NCBI GenBank assembly: GCA_943330235.2
Contig: CALQGY020000029.1
Location: forward strand, 1 to 33,995
Origin: Candidatus Kuenenia stuttgartensis
Lineage (GTDB): Bacteria > Gemmatimonadota > Gemmatimonadetes > Gemmatimonadales > Gemmatimonadaceae
Direction of reading: 5' to 3'
Length of the DNA: 33,995 nt
The translations under genes were made by a program, and so were the position numbers. The stretch's first letter is position 1; each line of letters opens with the position of its first letter. Below, piece after piece: positions 1 through 7,204 of this stretch. The notes beneath the pieces are model-generated. The model did not search any database. It had not been told where the DNA came from and saw only the letters and a program-made list of their open reading frames with translations.

Positions 1-300
1 CGGGGCGACGGCGAGATCCTGGTAGACGGTCTCGATGCCGAGCGCACGTGCCTCGCGCGGTGTCCGCAAACGCACCGACCGCCCGCCCAGCCGGATCTCG
101 CCGCTGTCGGGGATCAGTGCCCCCGAGAGGGCCTTGATGAGCGACGATTTCCCCGCGCCGTTGTCGCCAATGACCGCCATGATCTCGCCGGCACGCACCT
201 CGAAGTCCGTGCCGTCCAGCGCGATGACATGACCGAACCGCTTGGTGAGCCCGCGCGCTTCCAACACGATCGGGCGGGTCTCTGTGTGCATGAGGCTCAT
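1..300 (-). CDS. Sugar ABC transporter ATP-binding protein (5' part only)
   Basis: The N-terminal ~100 codons of an ATP-binding subunit of a RbsA/FrcA-type carbohydrate importer; the rest lies beyond the left edge. The reading on the minus strand starts at ATG 300, 7 bases after the stop of the permease, and a second in-frame ATG lies at 291. A Walker A motif (GDNGAGKSS) follows a short N-terminal beta strand region, and the segment before the window edge ends with a Q-loop (VYQDLAVAP), as in the sugar-ABC (COG1129) family. Family knowledge: such ATPases energise a permease homodimer in the cytoplasmic membrane. Neighbours upstream are the matching permease and binding lipoprotein, giving the order binding protein, permease, ATPase. 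Whether it is a single-domain (FrcA-like) or duplicated (RbsA-like) ATPase cannot be seen. Confidence 0.9.
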   Translation of the reverse strand, partial: MSLMHTETRPIVLEARGLTKRFGHVIALDGTDFEVRAGEIMAVIGDNGAGKSSLIKALSGALIPDSGEIRLGGRSVRLRTPREARALGIETVYQDLAVAP

Positions 301-307
301 CCTCGCG

Positions 308-1246
308 TCATGCCTCTCGTGACCACTGGTCCAGCGCCACCGCGACAATCACGAGCACGCCGGTCACGAGAATTTGATAGACCGACGACACCCCCATGAG
401 CGTGAGCCCGTTGCGGAAGACGCCCACGATGAGCGCGCCCACGAACGTCCCCAGTACGACCCCGCGCCCGCCGAACAAACTGGTACCGCCCAGGACAACC
501 GCCGTCACCGTATCGAGATTCTCGGACTGGCCCGCCTGCGGATCACCAACGCCGGTGCGCGCCACGGACAACAGCGCCGCCAATCCGGCGCAGACGCCGG
601 CGAGCACGTACACGCCCAGCAGCACGCGCTCCGTCGGGATGCCGGCCAGCCGCGCCGCCTCGCGATGATTACCGACGGCGTACACATGACGTCCCGACGC
701 CGTCTCGCGGAGCCAGAGCCATGCCAGCGCATACAGCGCGAACATCAGCACGACGCCGTACGTGATCGGCATCCCGGCCACGCGATCCGTGCGGCCCAAC
801 CACGTCAGCAGTGGTGGGAGATCCGTGATGCTCTGCGCATGCGAGAGCAGCTGCGTGGCAGCAAAGGCGACGTTCATAGTGCCCAGCGTGACAATGAACG
901 GCGGCAGTTTGAGACGAGTCACCAGCAAGCCGTTGATCGCGCCCACGCCCGCCGTCACCGCGATGGCCGCCCCGATCGCGACAGCCGGCGGCCACCCACC
1001 TATCGTGGCCAGCCGCGTCAGGACAACAGTCCCAAGGGCCATCACCAGGCCGCAGGAGAGATCGATGCCGGCCGTCAGGATGACCACCGTCTGCCCGATC
1101 GCCAGCACGCCCACCACCATCACCTGTTGCAATATCAGGGCGAAATTCGCGATGGAGAGAAATCGCGGTGACTGCACGCTGAAGATCACGCAGGCGAGTA
1201 ACAGCGCAATCAGGGGACCAAGCGTCGCAAGGGCGCGTGCCCTCAA
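308..1246 (-). CDS. Sugar ABC transporter permease (RbsC/FrcC family)
   Basis: Membrane subunit of a carbohydrate ABC importer, about 312 residues, the usual length for the RbsC/FrcC/XylH family. It is strongly hydrophobic, with about 8-10 membrane segments, the family-typical stretch VGVLAIGQTVVILTAGIDLS near residues 50-70, and a conserved GRG.VLGT.VGALIVG segment near the C-terminus. I chose the TTG start at 1246 because it overlaps the stop of the binding-protein gene (TTGA) and has a GGGGTG ribosome-site-like stretch just before it; GTG at 1261 is an alternative. Longer upstream readings run through the binding-protein gene and are unlikely to be translated. It sits between the binding lipoprotein and the ATPase gene, so the three form one transporter. 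Substrate is inferred only as a sugar or sugar derivative. Confidence 0.9.
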   Translation of the reverse strand: MRARALATLGPLIALLLACVIFSVQSPRFLSIANFALILQQVMVVGVLAIGQTVVILTAGIDLSCGLVMALGTVVLTRLATIGGWPPAVAIGAAIAVTAGVGAINGLLVTRLKLPPFIVTLGTMNVAFAATQLLSHAQSITDLPPLLTWLGRTDRVAGMPITYGVVLMFALYALAWLWLRETASGRHVYAVGNHREAARLAGIPTERVLLGVYVLAGVCAGLAALLSVARTGVGDPQAGQSENLDTVTAVVLGGTSLFGGRGVVLGTFVGALIVGVFRNGLTLMGVSSVYQILVTGVLVIVAVALDQWSREA

Positions 1247-2244
1247 CGCGCACCCCAGCACACCGCGAGGGCACTGTCGGCCGATAAGCTCGGAAGCCCG
1301 GCCAGCGGACGCGCCGTGATCAGACGCACGCCCGTGTCGGTGTACCCGCTGGCTTTGACGTGTGTCGACGCGAAGGCACGCGCGGCGCGCACGCCCAATT
1401 CGGCCATCGTGGACGGATACTGTTGTGCCGTCGCGCCCAGATGTCCGGCCTGAATGGCTTTGATGCCATCGCAACCGCCATCAACCGAGACGATCACCAC
1501 GCCCGAGGCTTTGCCGGCTTTCTCCAAGGCGTTGTACGCACCGGCGGCCGACGGCTCGTTAATCGTGTAGACCACATTGATCTCCGGATTCTTCTGGAGG
1601 CAGTTCTCCATGCCGGTCTGTCCCTTCGCTCGGTCGCCGTAGCTGTCCACCATGCACACCACTTCGGGTGGCTGCGCGAGTTCGTTGCTGGTGCGCGGGT
1701 TCGTGACCAAGCCGAATCCCTGCAGGAAGCCATTGTGCCGCTGCGCACCCACCGGATGCCCGGGCAGCAGATCAATCGTCGCGATGCGCGGCGCGCGCGT
1801 GCCCAGCGATGCCCGAGCGTACTGCCCGATCAACTCACCCGCGAGATAGTTGTCGGTGGCAAAGAGCCCGTCGGTGGCCTCAATCGGGTCGGCGGGACTG
1901 TCCAACGCGATCACCATCACGCCCTGCGCACGCGCCTTCGCAATGGCGGGGACGATGGCCTTTGAATCATTGACGGTAATCATGATGGTCTTCGCCCCCG
2001 CCGCGACCATGTTCTCGAGCGCCGTCACCTGACTCGCGTTATCGCCATCGCTCTTGCCGCCGGCGGTGAGCAAGCGGAACCCGTCGGCCGTTGCCGCGCG
2101 CTCGGCGCCGTCCTTCATGCTCACGAAAAACGGATTGGACTCGGTCTTCGTGATGAGACCGATCACGGGGCGCGCGTCCTCGCGCGCACACGCGCCGCTC
2201 ATCACGATGGCCAACGACAGGGCCAAGCGTCCGCGTCGGGTCAT
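1243..2244 (-). CDS. Sugar ABC transporter substrate-binding lipoprotein
   Basis: Periplasmic binding protein of the ribose/fructose (Peripla_BP_4, FrcB-like) type, 333 residues. The N-terminus is a lipoprotein signal: basic start (MTRRGR), hydrophobic core, and lipobox SGAC with Cys19 as the acylated residue. Family features follow: VIGLITKTESNPFF as the first beta strand, KTIMITVNDS, VIALDSPAD, a hinge-proximal TDNYLAGELIG, and VVYTINEPSAAGAYNAL, which resembles fructose-binding FrcB. The start ATG at 2244 overlaps the TGA of the upstream dehydrogenase small subunit (ATGA), so translation is probably coupled to the oxidase genes. The coupling suggests the transported sugar may be a substrate or product of those periplasmic dehydrogenases; this is an inference. 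Exact ligand unknown. Confidence 0.9.
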   Translation of the reverse strand: MTRRGRLALSLAIVMSGACAREDARPVIGLITKTESNPFFVSMKDGAERAATADGFRLLTAGGKSDGDNASQVTALENMVAAGAKTIMITVNDSKAIVPAIAKARAQGVMVIALDSPADPIEATDGLFATDNYLAGELIGQYARASLGTRAPRIATIDLLPGHPVGAQRHNGFLQGFGLVTNPRTSNELAQPPEVVCMVDSYGDRAKGQTGMENCLQKNPEINVVYTINEPSAAGAYNALEKAGKASGVVIVSVDGGCDGIKAIQAGHLGATAQQYPSTMAELGVRAARAFASTHVKASGYTDTGVRLITARPLAGLPSLSADSALAVCWGAR

Positions 2245-2936
2245 GCGTGCCCCGCCCACGACGTTTCACCGGCCGTATAGGGCACGCACGGGTCGAAACG
2301 CCCCGGCGATTCCACGTAGCGCATCGCTTTCGTCGAGCCGATCTCCGACGTGAAGAACCCCGTCATCGTCAGTTCCTTCATCATGCGAAAATAGTGCGGC
2401 GGCTGTTCGCCGGTTTTGGCGTCGGTGTACTGCTTGGCTTCGCGATCGAGACGCGTCAGCAACGTGTGCCGCTGCGCCGGCGTCGCGTCCATGTACGAGG
2501 CGCTGTGATCCGCACGACACTGGGCGTCCAGCTGCTGCATCCCGTCGCGGAAGATCTGCTGATCCGCCGGCGTGTAGCAGTCCGTCATCATCAGCGCCAT
2601 GAACGTGCCCACGTGCGCCGCCTTCGCGCCCGGTGATTTGGGCGTGTCCGGAAGAATTGTCTCGGCAATTTCGTCGAGATACGCGATATCGCGCGGCGTG
2701 AACGTACCAATGGGGCCGGCCGCCGCGTCGCTCGGCGTGCGGTCGCTCGCGCAGCCGCTCCAGAGCGCGCTGCTGCCAATCAACGCCACACCACCCAGCA
2801 TCGCACTCACACGCTTGATCGCGTCCCGCCGATGCATCAGCGCGTCGCTCGCGAAGGCGTCATTCGCCATGGCGTCATTCGTCATGGCGTCATTCGCGCC
2901 GTGCCGCGTACCCACCGCGTGGTCGGATGATCTCAT
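2241..2936 (-). CDS. Gluconate 2-dehydrogenase subunit 3-like, Tat-exported small subunit of the GMC dehydrogenase
   Basis: Small partner subunit of a membrane-attached, FAD-dependent GMC sugar dehydrogenase (gluconate 2-dehydrogenase subunit 3 family, PF13618-like), 231 residues from ATG 2936. A twin-arginine signal (RRDAIKR, hydrophobic core, then SGC) starts near residue 36, so the large subunit, which has no signal, is probably exported piggy-back. The mature part carries family features: FTPRDIAYLDEIAETILPDT, GAKAAHVGTFMALMMTDCY, and near the C-terminus MTGFFTSEIG. The 33 residues before the Tat motif are unusual: they contain in-frame tandem repeats of N-D-A-M, so the true start may be one of the internal ATGs, most simply ATG 2837 just before the RR pair. 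It follows the GMC gene by 14 bases and overlaps the downstream binding-protein start. Confidence 0.85.
   Translation of the reverse strand: MRSSDHAVGTRHGANDAMTNDAMANDAFASDALMHRRDAIKRVSAMLGGVALIGSSALWSGCASDRTPSDAAAGPIGTFTPRDIAYLDEIAETILPDTPKSPGAKAAHVGTFMALMMTDCYTPADQQIFRDGMQQLDAQCRADHSASYMDATPAQRHTLLTRLDREAKQYTDAKTGEQPPHYFRMMKELTMTGFFTSEIGSTKAMRYVESPGRFDPCVPYTAGETSWAGHA
2856..2900 (-). repeat. Three 15-bp tandem repeats in the leader of the small-subunit gene
   Basis: Three adjacent 15-base units (2856-2870, 2871-2885, 2886-2900) beginning GGCGTCATTCG on the plus strand; a fourth degenerate copy follows toward 2840. On the coding strand two of the units end in an in-frame ATG, and the translated product is a run of N-D-A-M/T/F-type units before the Tat signal. 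Units are multiples of three, so copy-number change would alter length or start-codon choice, not frame. Confidence 0.85.
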
Positions 2937-2950
2937 ACGAAGGATTCCCG

Positions 2951-4630
2951 TCAGAGGTTGCGACGTGTCAGTTCGGACACGGCATAGTCGGCCGCGCGCG
3001 CGGTAAGCGCCATATACGTCAGTGAGGGATTCTGACAGGCGGCCGATGTCATGCACGAGCCGTCCGTAACGAACACATTCGGCGCGTCCCACACTTGATT
3101 GTGCTTGTTCAGCACCGAGTTCTTGGCGGTGGTCCCCATGCGCGCGGTGCCCATCTCGTGAATCCCCATCCCCGGGAAATAGCCGTTGTCGTAGGTACTC
3201 ACGTGCTTCACGCCGCACTGCTCCAACATCTCGGCCAGATCGGTGGTCATGTCTTTGCGCATCAGGCGCTCGTTCTCGCCGGTCGCGCAGTCAATCTTCA
3301 CCACCGGCAGCCCCCACTTATCCCGCTTCGTGGCGTCCAGCGTGATCTGGTTGGTATGCTCGGGGAGCATCTCGCCAAATGCGGTGCCCCCGATACGCCA
3401 TCCGCCGGGCATCGCCGCCGCATCTTTGAACTCACCGCCGATACCCAGCTCCGCCACCGCGCGGCCCCAACCGGAACGCGAGGCGCTCCCCTGATAGCCA
3501 AAGCCGCGCAGATACTCGCGCTTGTCGCCGAACAGATTACGGAACCGCGGAATGTAAAAACCGGTGGGACGACTGCCGTACACCGTCTTGTCGTCGAGGC
3601 CGTCCAACGTCCCCGATGCACCCAGCCGGAAATGATGGTCCATCAGATTGTGCCCCAGTTCCCCCGAACTACTGCCCAAGCCACCGGGCCAGACGTCCGT
3701 GGCGGATCGCATCAGCAACCACGTGGAGTTGATGGTCGATGCGCACAGGAAGACAATTTTCGCGCGGTAGTCCGTTGTCTGATTGGTGATCGCATCCAGC
3801 ACGCGCACACCGCTCGCGCGCTGCTTGTCGCGATCGTACAACACCTCGGTGACGATAGACCAGACCTTCATGGTCATACGCCCCGTCTTCACCGCGGCCG
3901 GTAGCGTGGACGACTGGCTGCTGAAATACGCGCCATACGGGCAGCCTAACCAGCAGGCATTCCGCGACTGGCATTGTCCGCGTCCCTCGAGCGGGCGCGT
4001 GAGGTTGGCGGTGCGTCCGGGAATCAGTCGGCGGCGTCCGCCGAACAGGTTCTTCAGTTTCCCCGCGACCAACGCTTCGCCGCAGTTGAGCGGCATCGCC
4101 GGTTGAAACTGGCCGTCCGGTAACTGGGCCATCCCTTCGTGCGACCCGGCAATACCCGCGAATCGCTCGACGTGATCGTACCACGGCGCCAGATCCGCGT
4201 AACGAATGGGCCAGTCGGTCGCGATGCCGTCCTTCGCGTTGGCGGCAAAATCGAAGTCGCTCCAGCGGTAACTCTGGCGCCCCCACGTGAGCGAGCGCCC
4301 ACCCACCTGATAGCCGCGAAACCAGTCGAAGCGACGTACCTCCGAATACGGCGACTCCGCTTCGTTCACCCAGAAGTCGAGATTCGTTTCGTTCAGCGGA
4401 TAGTCGCGCTTGAGCACCGGGTAGCGCGCGATCATCTCCTGCGTGCGGCCACCGCGATGCGGATACGCCCAGGGCGGCTTCACCGCATTCACGTAGTCCG
4501 CGATGTGCTCGACGTTTTTGCCGCGCTCCAGCACCAGCACGTTCAGTCCGCGCTCCGTGAGCTCCTTGGCAGCCCATCCGCCGGAGATGCCGGAGCCCAC
4601 GACAATCGCGTCGTACTCAGTTGTCTGCAC
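2951..4630 (-). CDS. GMC-family FAD-dependent sugar dehydrogenase, large subunit
   Basis: A 559-residue flavoprotein of the gluconate 2-dehydrogenase alpha / FAD-glucose dehydrogenase / glucoside 3-dehydrogenase branch of the GMC family. The FAD-binding Rossmann motif GSGISG is at residues 12-17, a second flavin contact region GGRSLTWG at 110-117, and the catalytic pair is probably His491 (in HEMGTARMG) and Asn534 (in QNPSLT). Cys220, Cys226 and Cys230 lie in a segment resembling the 3Fe-4S cysteine set of bacterial FAD-glucose dehydrogenases, implying one-electron transfer to a cytochrome rather than to oxygen. It has no signal peptide; export is expected together with the Tat-bearing small subunit encoded 14 bases downstream. 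Substrate is inferred to be a sugar or glycoside; C1 or C3 oxidation cannot be told from sequence. Confidence 0.9.
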   Translation of the reverse strand: MQTTEYDAIVVGSGISGGWAAKELTERGLNVLVLERGKNVEHIADYVNAVKPPWAYPHRGGRTQEMIARYPVLKRDYPLNETNLDFWVNEAESPYSEVRRFDWFRGYQVGGRSLTWGRQSYRWSDFDFAANAKDGIATDWPIRYADLAPWYDHVERFAGIAGSHEGMAQLPDGQFQPAMPLNCGEALVAGKLKNLFGGRRRLIPGRTANLTRPLEGRGQCQSRNACWLGCPYGAYFSSQSSTLPAAVKTGRMTMKVWSIVTEVLYDRDKQRASGVRVLDAITNQTTDYRAKIVFLCASTINSTWLLMRSATDVWPGGLGSSSGELGHNLMDHHFRLGASGTLDGLDDKTVYGSRPTGFYIPRFRNLFGDKREYLRGFGYQGSASRSGWGRAVAELGIGGEFKDAAAMPGGWRIGGTAFGEMLPEHTNQITLDATKRDKWGLPVVKIDCATGENERLMRKDMTTDLAEMLEQCGVKHVSTYDNGYFPGMGIHEMGTARMGTTAKNSVLNKHNQVWDAPNVFVTDGSCMTSAACQNPSLTYMALTARAADYAVSELTRRNL

Positions 4631-4651
4631 TGCGCTCTCCCGAGAGATGAC

Positions 4652-6598
4652 TCACCGCGCGCCGCCCAAGGAGAACGCCAGCAACTCCGCGTTCTCTCCA
4701 CCGCCGGTCGCGATCACAATGAACTGCACGCCGTTCGCTGCACGATACGAGATGGGATTCGAGTAGCCACGACCCGCCGGCAGCGTGTACTGCCATCGGA
4801 TACTCCCGTCGCGTGTATCGAGCGCGTACAGCACGTTCCCGCCGCCCGTCGCGAAAATCAGCCCGCCTTTGGTGACCGTGCCGCCCACCGCCCCCGCAAC
4901 ACCCAGCGGCGGCAGAGCCACATCCTTGAGCAGAGGATGATTCCGGATGGAGGGCGTGTCCCCCATCGGCACCTGCCACTTCTGTGTGCCGTGATCAAGA
5001 TCGATGGCGGTCATCGTGCCATACGGCGGCTTGATCAACGGCAGCTGCTCCGGCGGCGTGTGGTCCGATCGCCCAGAGTCTGGATCAGCGGTCACTCCCA
5101 GCGCGCTCCCAGTCAGATCCACAGAATACTCGAAGCCGATCGTGTCATTCGGCGTGCCCTTCTGGATGCGGTACAATGCCGGATTGTTCGTGGCCTTCAC
5201 GTACAGCGTGTGCGTCTCCGGATCGTACGCCGTGCTCCCCCAGCCCGCGCCACCAATCGAGCCGGGAATGGAGATCGTGCCTTGCACGGAGGGGGGCGTG
5301 AAGATCGGACCGCTCCGGTACTTCGAAAATACCTCGAGCGCGCGACGCTTGAGCTCGGGCGTGAAGTCGATCAAATCGCTCGCCGTGACCGTCTGTCGCG
5401 CAAACGGCAGCGGCAGTGTCGGCATCGGCTGCGTCGGCGAGGTACGCTCGCCCGGCACATCACTCGTCGGCACGGGGCGTTCCACAATCGGCCAGATCGG
5501 TGCACCTGTCACTCGGTCGAACACGTAAATCCACGCGGTCTTCGACGGCACCGCGACCACATCGCGCGGTGCGCCGTTCCACGTGATGGTCGCCAATACC
5601 GGTGGGGCAGGGAGGTCGTAATCCCACAACCCATGATGCACGATCTGATAATGCCAGACGCGCCGGCCCGTCTTGGCATTCAGCGCGACCACTGACTCGG
5701 CGAACAAGTTGTCACCCTTCCGGTCACCGCCGTACCAATCATTCGTCGGCGTCGACACGGGCAAAAACAGCAGGCCGCGCTTCTCGTCCAGGCTCATGGG
5801 CGCCCACACGTTGGTGTGCCCCATGACTTTGTATGACGCGTCCTCCCACGTCTTCCACCCAAACTCCCCCGAGTCGGGAATGGTGTGGAAGCTCCATACG
5901 CGACGACCCGTCTTCACGTCAAAAGCTTGCACGTCGCCGGGCGGATCCTTCGGGTAGCGCAATCGATCGCCTACGCCGTTGCCCACGATCACCAGATCCC
6001 CGTACACCACCGGCGGCGAGGTATTGGTGTAGTGCAACGGATTCACTGCGCGACGCAGCGTCCGCGTGAGATCCACTTCGCCGAGCGTACCGAAGGACGG
6101 AATGGGCCGGCCGGTGGCGGCATCCAGCGCTATCAGCTTCCAGCGCGCGTTGATAAACACCCGCCGCTCCGTGCGCGACGACCACGTCGCCACACCGCGA
6201 TGCACGAAACCCGTGCCGTTCGACGGCTGGCCGCTGCGCCACACTTCAGGATCGAACTTCCACAGTTCGCGGCCCGTGCGCGCATCAAGCGCGGCCACCG
6301 CCGCATATGGGGTCGACACGTACATCGTATCGCCGATCACCACCGGCGACGCTTGAAATTGCCCGGGACGCGCGGCCTTCTGTCCGGCCGCCGCGCGCAC
6401 GTTCCGCTCGTTCGTGTTCCACCGCCATGCCACCTGCAGGCCGCTCACCGTCTCGCGATTGATATCCGCAATCGGAGAGTACCGCATCGCGCCCGCATCG
6501 CCGCTCGGGGTCACCCAGTCCACACGCTGCGCCGCGACCGACGCCGTCGGAAGGATCATCAGCAGCGCCGCGTACAGGACTCGCATGCCGCGGCTCAT
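4652..6598 (-). CDS. PQQ-dependent dehydrogenase (glucose/alcohol quinoprotein, exported)
   Basis: An exported quinoprotein of 648 residues. A Sec signal (MRVLYAALLM core ending in SVAAQ) opens the protein. The body is an eight-bladed PQQ beta propeller: the typical opening W-x-x-x-G-G/D-x-x-x-x-x-R-Y-S-P, repeated blades such as TGRELWKFDPEV, DVKTGRRVWSFHTI and AKTGRRVWHYQIVHHGLWDYDLPAPPVL (family landmark HHGLWDYD), and a C-terminal blade with TKGGLIFATGGGNVLYALD. It lacks the N-terminal membrane domain of Gcd, so it is a soluble periplasmic form. The start ATG at 6598 overlaps the stop of the cytochrome gene (ATGA). Electrons probably go to that cytochrome. Sugar or alcohol substrate is not determined; PQQ biosynthesis genes are not in this window. 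Confidence 0.9.
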   Translation of the reverse strand: MSRGMRVLYAALLMILPTASVAAQRVDWVTPSGDAGAMRYSPIADINRETVSGLQVAWRWNTNERNVRAAAGQKAARPGQFQASPVVIGDTMYVSTPYAAVAALDARTGRELWKFDPEVWRSGQPSNGTGFVHRGVATWSSRTERRVFINARWKLIALDAATGRPIPSFGTLGEVDLTRTLRRAVNPLHYTNTSPPVVYGDLVIVGNGVGDRLRYPKDPPGDVQAFDVKTGRRVWSFHTIPDSGEFGWKTWEDASYKVMGHTNVWAPMSLDEKRGLLFLPVSTPTNDWYGGDRKGDNLFAESVVALNAKTGRRVWHYQIVHHGLWDYDLPAPPVLATITWNGAPRDVVAVPSKTAWIYVFDRVTGAPIWPIVERPVPTSDVPGERTSPTQPMPTLPLPFARQTVTASDLIDFTPELKRRALEVFSKYRSGPIFTPPSVQGTISIPGSIGGAGWGSTAYDPETHTLYVKATNNPALYRIQKGTPNDTIGFEYSVDLTGSALGVTADPDSGRSDHTPPEQLPLIKPPYGTMTAIDLDHGTQKWQVPMGDTPSIRNHPLLKDVALPPLGVAGAVGGTVTKGGLIFATGGGNVLYALDTRDGSIRWQYTLPAGRGYSNPISYRAANGVQFIVIATGGGENAELLAFSLGGAR

Positions 6599-7203
6599 TT
6601 GAATCCAGCCCCTCCGGTCCGGTTGTCGTTGACGAAGAACTTGCGTGCCGGCATCTGCACGGCCGGCAGCGTCTTCGCATCCATCGTGGCCGTGCTGTCG
6701 ATTATGCCGTTCGCGTTCAGCAGGAAAGCCACCACACCGTACGTCTCCGCTGTGGTCAGTGAACCCGGAAAATTGTGCGGCATCGCACGGCGCACGTAGT
6801 CGAACAGCGTCGTGGCATACGGCCAGTAGTTACCGATGGTCTGCTTGGCTTTACGGTCGTTCGCAAAGACATGCCCGGCGGCCGGCGTGCGGCCCACCAG
6901 CGTCGGCGAGGGCGCGACCCCCTCACCATTCAGTCCGTGACATACCGCGCACTTCTGCCGGTAGACGGCGGCACCCTCGGCAACCGTGCCAGAACCGGCC
7001 GGTAATCCGGCGCCATTCGGGCTGACGTCGATGTCGATCGATGCCAACTGCGCCGCATCCGGCGTGCGACCGAAGCCAAAGGTCGACGGGTCGACCTCGC
7101 GAGCGGTTGATGTCCCGCACGCCGTCGCGGTCATCGTGACCAAGGACAAAGAAACGGACAACGTGCCGGTGCGCACATGGCGCAGCATTCGTGGGATCGT
7201 CAT
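6595..7203 (-). CDS. SoxD-like monoheme cytochrome c lipoprotein
   Basis: A 202-residue cytochrome c that is the natural partner of the SoxC-like protein encoded just upstream. The start ATG at 7203 is preceded by a near-perfect ribosome site (GGAGG, 5-base spacing). A lipoprotein-like signal ends at Cys29 (TATAC). One heme site is present, Cys85-x-x-Cys88-His89 (CAVCH), with a Met ligand probably in the RRAMPHNFPGSLT region. The block YWPYATTLFDYVRRAMP and the later LPAVQMPAR are features I recognise from SoxD. Known SoxD proteins are larger and diheme; this one has only the first-heme module. It lies one base after soxC and overlaps the PQQ dehydrogenase start, so it may carry electrons for several neighbouring dehydrogenases. 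Confidence 0.85.
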   Translation of the reverse strand: MTIPRMLRHVRTGTLSVSLSLVTMTATACGTSTAREVDPSTFGFGRTPDAAQLASIDIDVSPNGAGLPAGSGTVAEGAAVYRQKCAVCHGLNGEGVAPSPTLVGRTPAAGHVFANDRKAKQTIGNYWPYATTLFDYVRRAMPHNFPGSLTTAETYGVVAFLLNANGIIDSTATMDAKTLPAVQMPARKFFVNDNRTGGAGFK

Positions 7204-7204
7204 C

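Noticed and set aside
1247..1474. Extended N-terminus of the sugar permease
   Set aside because: The extra codons run through the binding-protein gene in another frame and encode Arg/His-rich sequence unlike a permease.
4139..5695. A 518-codon plus-strand reading frame opposite the GMC and PQQ genes
   Set aside because: It is rich in Arg, His and Pro, has no recognisable domain and spans two well-supported minus-strand genes; long antisense frames are expected in high-GC DNA.
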